Source: a virus. From it: a stretch of DNA of 48,467 bases. Positions 6,809-13,444 of this stretch are shown in pieces. The stretch's first letter is position 1, and each line of letters starts with the position of its first letter. Made by a program: the position numbers and the translations under genes. The stretch spans positions 1 to 48,467 of the IMG/VR virus record IMGVR_UViG_3300034283_001363; one strand, given 5' to 3'. A model generated the notes under the pieces. The model searched no databases and was not told the DNA's origin. It worked only from the letters and a program-made list of their open reading frames with translations.

Positions 6809-7273
6809 ATGACTGTAAAAGAAAGGCTTATAAAATTTATTAAGTACAAGAAAATAAGTACTAGGGAGTTTTGCAGGGAGATTGGCGTTTCTGAGACTTA
6901 CGTGTCATCAATGAGAATGTCAATCCAACCAGACAAAACCAAGATTATCTCTGAAAAATTTCCTGAATTAAGCATGACATGGCTCTTTACAGGAGATGGC
7001 CAAATGATTAATCCGTTACATCTTCCTGCTATTGACAAAGAAAAATTTACGCATATAAGCAGTGAAGTGTTTAAGGATAAGATTATTGAGATGTTTAAGA
7101 ATGGTGAGATTTATTCGGCTCATGTTGTCACCGAACAAAACAAGCTGATAAGTTCTTTATTTCAAAAGATTGGAGAGCTGCAAAGCGAAGTTGAAACGCT
7201 CAAAAACAAGCTTGCACAACATGGAATAACAAATGCAATATTATTCTGTGCAATGATCAGTGTTCTTGTTTAA
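6809..7273 (+). CDS. CI-like phage repressor (HTH, 154 aa)
   Basis: ATG at 6809 is used; a longer reading begins with TTG 6 nt earlier. Residues ~1-65 form an XRE/CI-type HTH (TVKERLIKFIKYKKISTREFCREIGVSETYVSSM, then ELSMTWLFTGDGQMI). This is the N-terminal pattern of Bacteroidetes phage repressors. The C-terminal third is a coiled coil (QNKLISSLFQKIGELQSEVETLKNKL) that could mediate dimerisation. There is no S24 peptidase domain, so induction would not be by RecA-stimulated self-cleavage. It faces the early operon across an inverted-repeat operator. Confidence 0.75.
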   Translation: MTVKERLIKFIKYKKISTREFCREIGVSETYVSSMRMSIQPDKTKIISEKFPELSMTWLFTGDGQMINPLHLPAIDKEKFTHISSEVFKDKIIEMFKNGEIYSAHVVTEQNKLISSLFQKIGELQSEVETLKNKLAQHGITNAILFCAMISVLV

Positions 7274-7305
7274 TATTTTTATTTGTATAACGGCTATTTT
7301 CAAAT

Positions 7306-7596
7306 ATGCAACCAAAGACAATACGACCACAAGTACAAGCTATCCAGGATAGATTTTTTCAGGCTATTGACATGTTGATTGAATCTGACAAAATCAAAAG
7401 TTTGCAGGAGTTTTGTTCATTGTATGAATTGCACCGACCCAAGTACTCCAATCTTCGTACAAGGTCAAAGGACCATAATAAACTTGGAACTGGATACAAA
7501 TTCATTGATGTGGATGCGCTGTCTTATTTGGTGAAGGACTTCAAAATATCTGCTGACTGGATATTGACTGGGAAAGGGGGGATGTTCAGGAAATAA
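7306..7596 (+). CDS. Second repressor-like HTH protein (96 aa)
   Basis: The 96-residue product contains SLQEFCSLYELHRPKYSNLRTRS and ends in ALSYLVKDFKISADWILTGKGGMF. This is the same 'ISxxWLLTGxGxM' module as the upstream repressor, so it is a second, shorter regulator in tandem. It may be a paralogue with different operator preference and is one candidate for the protein that reads the dispersed GTATCAC palindromes. Its last codons form one arm of a hairpin (7582-7609). Confidence 0.6.
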   Translation: MQPKTIRPQVQAIQDRFFQAIDMLIESDKIKSLQEFCSLYELHRPKYSNLRTRSKDHNKLGTGYKFIDVDALSYLVKDFKISADWILTGKGGMFRK

Positions 7597-7609
7597 ACTT
7601 CCTGAACAT
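7582..7609 (+). terminator. Hairpin at the 3' end of the regulator gene
   Basis: ATGTTCAGGAA (7582-7592) pairs perfectly with TTCCTGAACAT (7599-7609). It includes the last codons of the regulator. It is not followed by a T run on the plus strand, so it may act as an RNA stabiliser or work with the next hairpin. Confidence 0.45.
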
Positions 7610-7610
7610 A

Positions 7611-7641
7611 AAAAAGCGAAACACATTTCTGTATTTCGCTT
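7611..7641 (-). terminator. Terminator of the leftward integrase-tRNA unit
   Basis: AAGCGAAA (7614-7621) pairs with TTTCGCTT (7634-7641), extended inside by ACA/TGT. On the minus strand it is followed by a run of T. It would end transcripts coming through the integrase and the two tRNA genes. Confidence 0.65.
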
Positions 7642-7739
7642 AGTGAAGTCGCATATCTCTTAATCGGTTTAACCCCAGCTTCCCGACATTACCACTTGCA
7701 AGCTGTTCCTACTTGCCAATCCTCTTGTGGCTGATTATG

Positions 7740-7817
7740 TGGGACCGACAGGACTCGAACCTGCGACACTCTGAACATTGGACTGAACAGATGCTCTACC
7801 AACTGAGCTATAGTCCC
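7740..7817 (-). tRNA. tRNA-like gene with enlarged anticodon arm (CCA/Trp possible)
   Basis: On the minus strand the acceptor GGGACTA pairs with CGGTCCC (one GU and one mismatch). The D arm GCTC-AGTTGGTA-GAGC is canonical, and the T arm GCAGG-TTCGAGT-CCTGT is canonical. The anticodon arm is 22 nt instead of 17: TCTG pairs with CAGA, followed by a TT/TT internal loop, CA/TG and a small loop containing T-CCA-A. If the extended stem forms, the anticodon would be CCA. CCA is not encoded at the 3' end (ACA). A direct repeat TGTTCAG flanks the loop. Confidence 0.6.
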
Positions 7818-7891
7818 AAATGCTCGTCTTTCCGAGCCGTCATCCTAGGTTTAGAGGACGCACTTTTAAAAAAGTGTCCTGTGTCTAATTA

Positions 7892-7969
7892 TGGTGTGTA
7901 AATCGGATTTGAACCGATGACCTCCGGGTTATTAATCCGACGCTCTAACCTGTCTGAGCTATTCCACAC
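7892..7969 (-). tRNA. tRNA gene, anticodon loop reads AAT (Ile?) - atypical
   Basis: Minus strand: an acceptor of 7-8 bp (GTGTGGAA with TTACACAC, one mismatch), D arm GCTC-AGACAGGTTA-GAGC, anticodon stem TCGGA/CCCGG (one wobble and one A-C mismatch) with loop TTAATAA, 5-nt variable loop, and T arm ATCGG-TTCAAAT-CCGAT. Position 33 is T, so the anticodon is AAT. A34 is rare in bacterial tRNAs outside tRNA-Arg. It lies downstream of the integrase on the same strand. Confidence 0.65.
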
Positions 7970-8081
7970 TTTGTCCGAACACGTTTCACAACGGATGCGG
8001 ACATGACTAAAACTTATAAATAATAATATGGTATCGTTGCAAATTTACTATGCTGATGTGCTTTTTCAACTGTATTTATAG

Positions 8082-9407
8082 TTAAAAATCTTTAACAACA
8101 ATAGAATTTACATAGTTAATTACCTTTCTATTGGCTATATCTATTCTAGTCCAGTCCTTTTTAATGTACATATCTGCCACCTTTCTACCTAAATCTACGT
8201 GGTTCAAACATAAGTCTATATCATCCTTAGATATGTCGCATTTGTTTCTGGCTATTGTAGCCCACGTGTGGCGTGCGTAATAGGTTGATAGTGGTATGTC
8301 GGAATTTCCGAACAACCACTTTGCCACTACCTTAAGCCCTTTATTGACATTGGAGCTGAAAATATGTGAAGTAGTGTACCTGGTGTGGAAATCAAATACT
8401 CTTTGGCCTGTTTTATCCCTGTACTTCTCAAATAGTGGCATTGCTTCCGGTTCAACCTTTATGCTGATAAATGCTTTGTCCTGTCTGCGCCCCTTTGTTT
8501 TCTTTCGGTTGTATTCAACTCGTACCATATTCCCGACATCAGGAAAATGGTCTGCTTCGTATAAGTCCGCCAAATTCATTCCAACTAGATAAAACGATAA
8601 AAGGAACACATCACGAGAAAAAATCGCTCTGTGCGCCTGAAATGAATCCACAGGGCAATTTATCAGCCTGTATAGCTGTTCATCTGTAATAGTTCGCTTC
8701 GTATTGTCAGGACGTGGCTTGATTTTGTACTTTCGGAATGGGTAGTGGTATATTTTGATTTCGTCTTTGTCCTCATCGTTATACTCTAACATGGCCGCAT
8801 TGAACAATACCCTTACATCAGTCATGTATTCAAATATGCTAACTTCTGACAGCGGTTTGTGTTTTACGGTTATAAGTTTGCCAAATTGGTTTTTACGCTT
8901 GATTATTCGAGTGGTTCGTAGGTAATTGTCAAACTGCACAAGAAACTTCGATGTTATTTCATTGATTGATATTCGCTCCCTACCATTGCAAAAGTCAATC
9001 AGTGCGTTGATGGTCCTATTAAGGTTTGATGCTGATGTGGTTCGATCCTGCTGTTTGAGTAATTCAATATGCTTCCTTGAAAATTCAATGAAATTAATTG
9101 TGCTGTCTGTTCCTGACTTCGTTTCATTGACAAAGTATTGAGCCAGTTCCTTTGCTGAGTACATGTCAATCCGATAACCTAGTTTCTTTGACTTTATATC
9201 CTCATACTTTTCAATCCTGCGGTTTAGCTCGTTGATAATGTAAATATCCTTAAGGGTGAAACTCTTTTTAATGATCTGTTTATCTGTGACGTAGTATTCT
9301 GTCTTAATATACGCACACTTCCTTTTCCACGTCACACGGATAGATACTGGATATTTATTATCAGTGCGCTTCTGATGCTCGAAAATACATATCTTAAAAG
9401 TAGCCAT
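8082..9407 (-). CDS. int: Tyrosine site-specific integrase
   Basis: The 441-residue protein has an N-terminal Arm DNA-binding domain (~1-90), a SAM-like core-binding domain (~100-215) and a catalytic domain (~235-435). Catalytic residues: RH at 379-380 in YYARHTWAT, His403 in LNHVDLG, and the nucleophile Tyr414 in DMYIKKD. The box-I arginine position is Asn278 (GMNLADL), as in other Bacteroidetes integrases; IntDOT is known to lack this arginine. It begins 1 bp after the GIY-YIG gene stop, so the two are translationally coupled. It would recombine attP, for which the tRNA-like sequence at 10193-10237 is a candidate. Confidence 0.9.
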   Translation of the reverse strand: MATFKICIFEHQKRTDNKYPVSIRVTWKRKCAYIKTEYYVTDKQIIKKSFTLKDIYIINELNRRIEKYEDIKSKKLGYRIDMYSAKELAQYFVNETKSGTDSTINFIEFSRKHIELLKQQDRTTSASNLNRTINALIDFCNGRERISINEITSKFLVQFDNYLRTTRIIKRKNQFGKLITVKHKPLSEVSIFEYMTDVRVLFNAAMLEYNDEDKDEIKIYHYPFRKYKIKPRPDNTKRTITDEQLYRLINCPVDSFQAHRAIFSRDVFLLSFYLVGMNLADLYEADHFPDVGNMVRVEYNRKKTKGRRQDKAFISIKVEPEAMPLFEKYRDKTGQRVFDFHTRYTTSHIFSSNVNKGLKVVAKWLFGNSDIPLSTYYARHTWATIARNKCDISKDDIDLCLNHVDLGRKVADMYIKKDWTRIDIANRKVINYVNSIVVKDF

Positions 9408-10034
9408 TTAAAATTTCAATTCCAATGTTTTCTTTTTAACGTATTCAACAGTTTTGTCAGAAGAAATATACTTTACACAGTCTTGTATTTTTTTTATTAC
9501 CGGTTTCAGTTCAGCCAAAACATCTTCATCTATTATCCAGCTTCCTTTTATTTGCTCCTGATAAACGTAGAAGTTAGTAGGTACATAAAAAGACTGCCTT
9601 TTATAAGTGACACGTATTTTTACATTTATTGTTCCATCTCTTTTCGTCTGGTGCTTTAAAGCCAAAGCCCTTAATGAAACTACACCCCTTGCAGATTGTT
9701 TTGTTTTAGAGTAATCTGAACCATTAATTCGAGCCACATTATATTTTGGCTTTAATGCTTTTATTAGCGTTGTTTCAACCTCTGTTAGTGATTCTTTTGG
9801 AACAAGATTATATCTAACCTTGTTAAACTGTTTTGTGGCTTCAAGAACATGGTCTAATATACGCCTTGTTATATTATAAGCCTGCCCAATATACACTAAT
9901 TCATCATTATCATACAAAAAATAAATACCTGAATTCATTTCAAATGAATCCAAACGCAGTTCTTTAGAACCTGCAAGTTGTTCTTTAGCCATGTTGTAAA
10001 TATGTTTATTGATTTTCATGGCAAAGATACTCAT
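9408..10034 (-). CDS. GIY-YIG nuclease fused to an integrase-type Arm DNA-binding domain
   Basis: The 208-residue protein has a GIY-YIG domain at ~34-103, with GIY at 36-38, YIG at 48-50, Arg57 or Arg58, and a catalytic-type Glu87 in TEVETTLIKALKPKYN. Residues ~122-195 (LALKHQTKRDGTINVKIRV, then QSFYVPTNFYV and a helix) match the layout of Arm domains at the N-terminus of Bacteroidetes integrases. The adjacent integrase has its own Arm domain. The first residues could be trimmed to Met6 or Met15. Its stop abuts the integrase start, which suggests the two are made in ratio and recognise related arm sites. Its function in recombination is not established. Confidence 0.75.
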   Translation of the reverse strand: MSIFAMKINKHIYNMAKEQLAGSKELRLDSFEMNSGIYFLYDNDELVYIGQAYNITRRILDHVLEATKQFNKVRYNLVPKESLTEVETTLIKALKPKYNVARINGSDYSKTKQSARGVVSLRALALKHQTKRDGTINVKIRVTYKRQSFYVPTNFYVYQEQIKGSWIIDEDVLAELKPVIKKIQDCVKYISSDKTVEYVKKKTLELKF

Positions 10035-10150
10035 AATTTGTAAAACATGTACAACATTTTAGTGAAAACTTCGTACAACTTGGTGCAACAAACGTATCTA
10101 CTTTTGATATTATTTGCAAATTTATTTTTTTGTTATTTTTTTTATGCCAC

Positions 10151-10193
10151 AAAAAAGCCTGTAAGTATCAATAACTTACAGGCCTTATTTTTT
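10151..10193. terminator. Bidirectional terminator beside the putative attP
   Basis: GCCTGTAAGT (10157-10166) pairs perfectly with ACTTACAGGC (10174-10183). A run of A precedes it and a run of T follows it, so it can terminate on both strands. On the minus strand it follows directly after the tRNA-like segment, as a terminator after a host tRNA would. Confidence 0.75.
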
Positions 10194-10237
10194 GTAGCGA
10201 GAGGGAGGAATGATCTCCCGACCTCATGATTATGAAT
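10193..10237 (-). other. tRNA 3'-half remnant, putative attP core
   Basis: On the minus strand the sequence reads as the 3' half of a tRNA with CAT anticodon: TTCATAA loop, TCATG 3' stem, GAGGTC variable region, a T stem GGGAG/CTCCC (10203-10219) and an acceptor strand TCTCGCT then ACA. There is no matching 5' half. Many tyrosine integrases use tRNA 3' ends as attB. The T loop (ATCATTC) is not canonical, which lowers confidence. The integrase block lies 160 bp away. Confidence 0.55.
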
Positions 10238-10243
10238 TATACA

Positions 10244-10274
10244 GTCAACTGTTCGGAAATTACGAACTGTTGAC
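10244..10274. repeat. Inverted repeat next to the putative attP
   Basis: GTCAACTGTTCG (10244-10255) and CGAACTGTTGAC (10263-10274) are inverted with one mismatch and a 7-nt spacer. It may be an integrase or excisionase arm site. No coding sequence covers it. The 10035-10423 gap contains only this, the tRNA remnant, two terminators and a possible leftward -7 element (TAAATTTG at 10124-10117). Confidence 0.5.
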
Positions 10275-10336
10275 CGTTTGGGAATTGCGATTAAAATGTT
10301 CGTAAAACTATTTATAAACATTTGCGGTTTTGCATC

Positions 10337-10368
10337 AACTCCCCGACATAAATGTCGAGGAGTTTTTT
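10337..10368 (+). terminator. Rightward rho-independent terminator
   Basis: A 13-bp stem (10337-10349 with 10352-10364, one mismatch, CGACAT-AA-ATGTCG at its tip) is followed by a T run on the plus strand. No rightward gene lies upstream, so it may shield the lysis genes from rightward transcripts entering through the attP side. Confidence 0.65.
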
Positions 10369-10423
10369 ACCATGGTTTCAGTCCGCAACTACTGAAATAT
10401 GGCTACGCAAATATATTGTTTTT

Positions 10424-10987
10424 TTAGTTACATTTCCAACCTAGGAACCACGACCAGAATTTATGCTTTATTTTCCAGTTGTAGGCACATTCAAGTTGTG
10501 TTATTGTTGAGTCCTTAGATGATATTAGTATGCTTTGTAGTTCTACTTTGTTGTCAAGCAAGTAAACCTGTCTCGAATAGTCTTTAACCACACTATCAAG
10601 TTGATGTATAGCAGTCTTTTGCTGTTTTATTACTGAGTTCTTTGCCGTTATTGTAGAATCACACCTTGGTATTGTTTTGTTGGCCTTATATAAACACTCC
10701 AAACTATCCGCATAATTCTGAACATCTGATATAACTTTTTTTTGCTTCTGTATTACTTTTTTGGAAAAGATAATAGCACGTTTGGTGCTGTCAACCTTTT
10801 CATTCAAAGAATTCAGCATAAACAATAAAGAATCAATTCTACGTTGCTCTTTGCTGTTTACCACTATCTGTACAGGTTGCTGTGGCTTTTCAGTTTTTCG
10901 AAAAAACTTGATGTAAGCTGCAACTGAACCAAATGCAATGATTATCCCAATCAATACACCAATAACGACTACTCTTATGGTATTCAT
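10424..10987 (-). CDS. Spanin-like membrane protein with coiled coil (187 aa)
   Basis: A single N-terminal transmembrane helix (residues ~5-28, VVVIGVLIGIIIAFGSVAAYI) is followed by a long periplasmic coiled coil with regular heptads (SLLFMLNSLNEKVDSTKRAI ... KQQKTAIHQLDSVVKDY). The C-terminus carries Trp and Cys residues. Position after endolysin and holin, together with this topology, matches an inner-membrane spanin that helps disrupt the outer membrane. No separate outer-membrane lipoprotein is embedded in it. The assignment is from topology and context. Confidence 0.6.
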   Translation of the reverse strand: MNTIRVVVIGVLIGIIIAFGSVAAYIKFFRKTEKPQQPVQIVVNSKEQRRIDSLLFMLNSLNEKVDSTKRAIIFSKKVIQKQKKVISDVQNYADSLECLYKANKTIPRCDSTITAKNSVIKQQKTAIHQLDSVVKDYSRQVYLLDNKVELQSILISSKDSTITQLECAYNWKIKHKFWSWFLGWKCN

Positions 10988-11223
10988 TCTGTTGGTTGTT
11001 CTTTAGTGAATGGCTTACCATCCGAGTTCGACAATAGGTTTTTGATAATATAGGCAACAAAACCACTAGCACCTGCAATAGCTATAGATTGAAAGTTTAT
11101 TGATGCAAAGTCAGAAGCGTTCAATAAGGCACTTTGAAGTGCTGTTACAGCTGCAGTGAATACCGCCACTATCAAGCCTTTCCAAAAGTCGGCTTTTTTC
11201 AATTTTAAAAATTCTGAGTTCAT
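10984..11223 (-). CDS. Small holin-like membrane protein (79 aa)
   Basis: The 79-residue product has two hydrophobic segments (LIVAVFTAAVTALQSAL, about 17-34, and IAIAGASGFVAYIIKNLL, about 47-64) between short charged ends. This fits a class II holin. The stop overlaps the start of the spanin-like gene by 4 bp (ATGA). It lies immediately after the endolysin gene, so it is a second holin or antiholin alongside the larger one at 11788-12237. Confidence 0.6.
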   Translation of the reverse strand: MNSEFLKLKKADFWKGLIVAVFTAAVTALQSALLNASDFASINFQSIAIAGASGFVAYIIKNLLSNSDGKPFTKEQPTE

Positions 11224-11225
11224 AA

Positions 11226-11801
11226 TTACAATAATTTTAGGTTATTAACTCTGTTTATCCAACCCTTTTGGAATCGCAATTGAGTTTCCTTAAGCAGTTC
11301 TGCTTTAGTGGCATCAGGGTTTTGCTCTCTGTACTTTGCCACCGATCTATCAACAATGCCATTTATGAAGTCAATACGTGCTTGATACAGTTTTTCCAAC
11401 AAGTCATTTTGATTTGTTCTATTCAATACGTTCAGTGTATTAGGACCAACAACGCCATCTTGAACAACTCCGAGAATACGCTGTGGAATAACCACGCCCC
11501 ATTTGCCAGAAGCCCATACCCAGTCAACAAGGCAGTTAGCCACTTTCTGATTTTGGATTAAATCAGCACGCCACCTATCCCAGTAGAAAGGCTTGAGAAC
11601 TTTGTTACGCACATCTATGTCTGTAAGCAGTTTCAAATCTATAACGTCAATGTCTCCATCACCGTCTATATCATATCCAACTTGTTTCCATGTACCTATT
11701 GTAACACCTTTATTTGTTGCCCCACCTTTGTCCGTGGGGTCATTAACGAAACCGCCCTCATGTTTGAGTATAAACGGTAGAAGTACATCAATTTTTGCCA
11801 T
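11226..11801 (-). CDS. Endolysin, glycoside hydrolase family 108
   Basis: The 191-residue protein carries the GH108 signature [23 protein letters not shown] with the catalytic Glu15, and a peptidoglycan-binding-like C-terminal half (AKYREQ to the C-terminal helix). An insert at residues 42-56 ([14 protein letters not shown]) has the DxDxDG spacing of an EF-hand/dockerin calcium loop. It would cleave peptidoglycan glycan strands during lysis. It overlaps the holin gene by 14 bp and is followed by the second holin-like gene. Confidence 0.85.
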   Translation of the reverse strand: MAKIDVLLPFILKHEGGFVNDPTDKGGATNKGVTIGTWKQVGYDIDGDGDIDVIDLKLLTDIDVRNKVLKPFYWDRWRADLIQNQKVANCLVDWVWASGKWGVVIPQRILGVVQDGVVGPNTLNVLNRTNQNDLLEKLYQARIDFINGIVDRSVAKYREQNPDATKAELLKETQLRFQKGWINRVNNLKLL

Positions 11802-12237
11802 ACTTATTTTGTTTAAATAATTTCTTAATTTTGTCGAAAATTGACCATTTAGTTATTCTGTAACCATTTTCTGCTATTGAGTATAGAAGTACACCGGAAA
11901 TAAACCACCCTATTGATTTGTACGTACATATTAGATTCTGATTGTATGTTTTATCCCACATGTATGATCCTAGTATTAGAATTATTGAAACCATCATTCT
12001 AGGTATGGTATGCGACCATATAATTTTCACCGAAAATCTTTCACCGCGTAATTTTCTAGCAGCCCAATACCCAAATGCAACGTCGAGTATAAATAGCAAA
12101 ATCAGAAGATGTACAATGTCTTTGATTGGCAAAAAATAACCTAGTACTGTGGCCATTATACCACAGGCTAATGAATAAGAATCAGATAAAATAGCTACTA
12201 AAGAATCGTGCATAGATTCAAAAAATGATTTGTGCAT
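11788..12237 (-). CDS. Phage holin family protein (149 aa)
   Basis: Start chosen at ATG 12237 ([13 protein letters not shown]); a 7-residue upstream extension from an in-frame codon at 12258 would run through the operator. Three to four transmembrane segments are visible ([68 protein letters not shown]), with the [14 protein letters not shown] motif typical of the toxin-secretion/phage-lysis holin family. The C-terminal tail is basic. It controls timing of lysis with the adjacent endolysin. Confidence 0.8.
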   Translation of the reverse strand: MHKSFFESMHDSLVAILSDSYSLACGIMATVLGYFLPIKDIVHLLILLFILDVAFGYWAARKLRGERFSVKIIWSHTIPRMMVSIILILGSYMWDKTYNQNLICTYKSIGWFISGVLLYSIAENGYRITKWSIFDKIKKLFKQNKYGKN

Positions 12238-12251
12238 GTTGATTTGTAAAA

Positions 12252-12266
12252 GTATCACAGTGATAC
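12252..12266. promoter_or_regulatory. Operator-like palindrome upstream of the lysis genes
   Basis: GTATCACAGTGATAC is a perfect 15-bp palindrome, 14 nt before the holin start and downstream of the 12280-12750 gene. No -7 element is obvious on the minus strand, so binding here might block elongation rather than initiation. Confidence 0.65.
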
Positions 12267-12279
12267 GGTTATGGTTATA

Positions 12280-12750
12280 TTAATTTTGATTCAATGATAT
12301 GTACTGTTGTTCACATTCTCTATAACTATATGGTTTCTGCTTAATACTTTCGGAAGGAAACAAATCTACTTCGTAGTTTCCATTATCAATTTGCTCTATC
12401 TTGGAGTACATCTCTGCATATAGATTTGTAACCCATTGAACATTCGCAATTGCCTTAGAGCATCCAGCTTGTGCAAACTGTGCTATCTTGAGCGTTCCAC
12501 TGGCACCAGTATTTCTAGATTCACAATCACTGTATGATAGATATATCATCTCTTTAAGGTCGTATATATATTGCTCTGTCACTTCAACATCAGTAGTAAC
12601 CAACTCGCAGTTAAGTATCTCGCTTATAGTAGCATTTGGCTTATCAATTGCAAAATTGAATTGTTCTTCATTCAAAACAATTATACCATCTTTTGCTGAC
12701 AAATCGGCTTCCGTTTTAAGCCTCTCGTTATTATAGATATAGTAGTTCAT
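12280..12750 (-). CDS. Hypothetical tail-region protein (156 aa)
   Basis: The 156-residue protein contains no domain I recognise. It opens NYYIYNNERLKTEADLSAKDGIIVLNEEQFNFA and has a helical middle (ASGTLKIAQFAQAGCSKAIANVQWVTNLYAEMYSKIEQI). It lies between the FISUMP-type protein and the holin, where tail-fibre chaperones or assembly proteins usually occur. That role is a positional guess only. Confidence 0.5.
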   Translation of the reverse strand: MNYYIYNNERLKTEADLSAKDGIIVLNEEQFNFAIDKPNATISEILNCELVTTDVEVTEQYIYDLKEMIYLSYSDCESRNTGASGTLKIAQFAQAGCSKAIANVQWVTNLYAEMYSKIEQIDNGNYEVDLFPSESIKQKPYSYRECEQQYISLNQN

Positions 12751-12754
12751 AATA

Positions 12755-13444
12755 TTACATATATGTGTTATTAGGGTTATTGTTAATGTCGCACATCGCT
12801 ATTGTAGTCATTCCAGCCCATGTGGCATTGTCGGTTATATTAGGTATTAATGAACCATTTCGCAATTTTGTTTCTGCCAAATTACAAGCTGTCCATACTT
12901 GAGTGCCTACTCTTATGGTTGGATATTGTAACAACCTATCGTTCCCAGTGTACGGTGTGCAAGGTGCGCCATTTGGGATGTACATCTGTTCGTCAATGGT
13001 TGCTTGGCGAAATAATCTGATTGATACCCCTCTTCGTTTGTCAATAGCACCTAACTCAAATATTGTAGTTGGATTAGACACTGTCCAACCATCCATCCAC
13101 GCACGTGTAGAATCCCAATTAGTAGAAGTCCAATAAAATGCGGTAATTTTTAAACTTGAGAACACCCCATCGGCTTCTCTAAATCCAGCACCTCTTGAAT
13201 TAAAATGAAACAGATTAATACCTGAATTGTTATCCCAATATAACAAATCTGGTGTTCTTAAATTCAAAGCATTGTATGAATGATTAGTGAATAATGTTTG
13301 CCATTTGGTATAGTCGCCAACAGCCCAATCATCACTAGATGTTATGCTGTTATTTCCAGTTCCCTGCGTTGCATACCAGTTATACAGCGGTCCATATTTA
13401 ACCTCTTTGGCTTTTTTTCCAGCCATCATGTTGCGCCTGCTCAT
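12755..13444 (-). CDS. FISUMP (Fib_succ_major) C-type-lectin-like tail protein, apparently permuted
   Basis: The 229-residue product has YGPLYNWYA (residues 17-25), a DDWAVGDYTKWQ segment, AFYWTSTNWDSTRAW (102-116) and KRRGVSIRLFR (136-146). These are the middle and end of the FISUMP domain. Its C-terminus (TIRVGTQVWTACNLAETKLRNG, about 176-197, then ITDNATWAGM) resembles the segment that normally comes before YGPLYNWYA. The order is therefore B-A, suggesting a circularly permuted copy. Such domains have a C-type lectin fold and suit receptor binding at the tail. It overlaps the stop of the upstream baseplate gene by 1 bp (TAATG). Confidence 0.7.
   Translation of the reverse strand: MSRRNMMAGKKAKEVKYGPLYNWYATQGTGNNSITSSDDWAVGDYTKWQTLFTNHSYNALNLRTPDLLYWDNNSGINLFHFNSRGAGFREADGVFSSLKITAFYWTSTNWDSTRAWMDGWTVSNPTTIFELGAIDKRRGVSIRLFRQATIDEQMYIPNGAPCTPYTGNDRLLQYPTIRVGTQVWTACNLAETKLRNGSLIPNITDNATWAGMTTIAMCDINNNPNNTYM

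Noticed and set aside
7642-7739. Possible third tRNA or small RNA between the terminator and the first tRNA
   Set aside because: A GGGGTTAAACC stretch recalls a T arm, but no D arm, acceptor or anticodon stem could be built around it.
7713-7901. Rightward 62-residue reading frame
   Set aside because: It runs antisense across the tRNA gene at 7740-7817, and its peptide (WDRQDSNLRHSEHWTEQMLYQ) is the typical false translation of tRNA sequence.
10047-10229. Rightward 60-residue reading frame in the attP gap
   Set aside because: It crosses the terminator hairpin and the tRNA remnant and has no domain, leader or conserved start.
12755-13444. Diversity-generating retroelement target gene
   Set aside because: The lectin-like fold would suit one, but no reverse transcriptase, no template repeat and no adenine-biased variable repeat were seen in the window.
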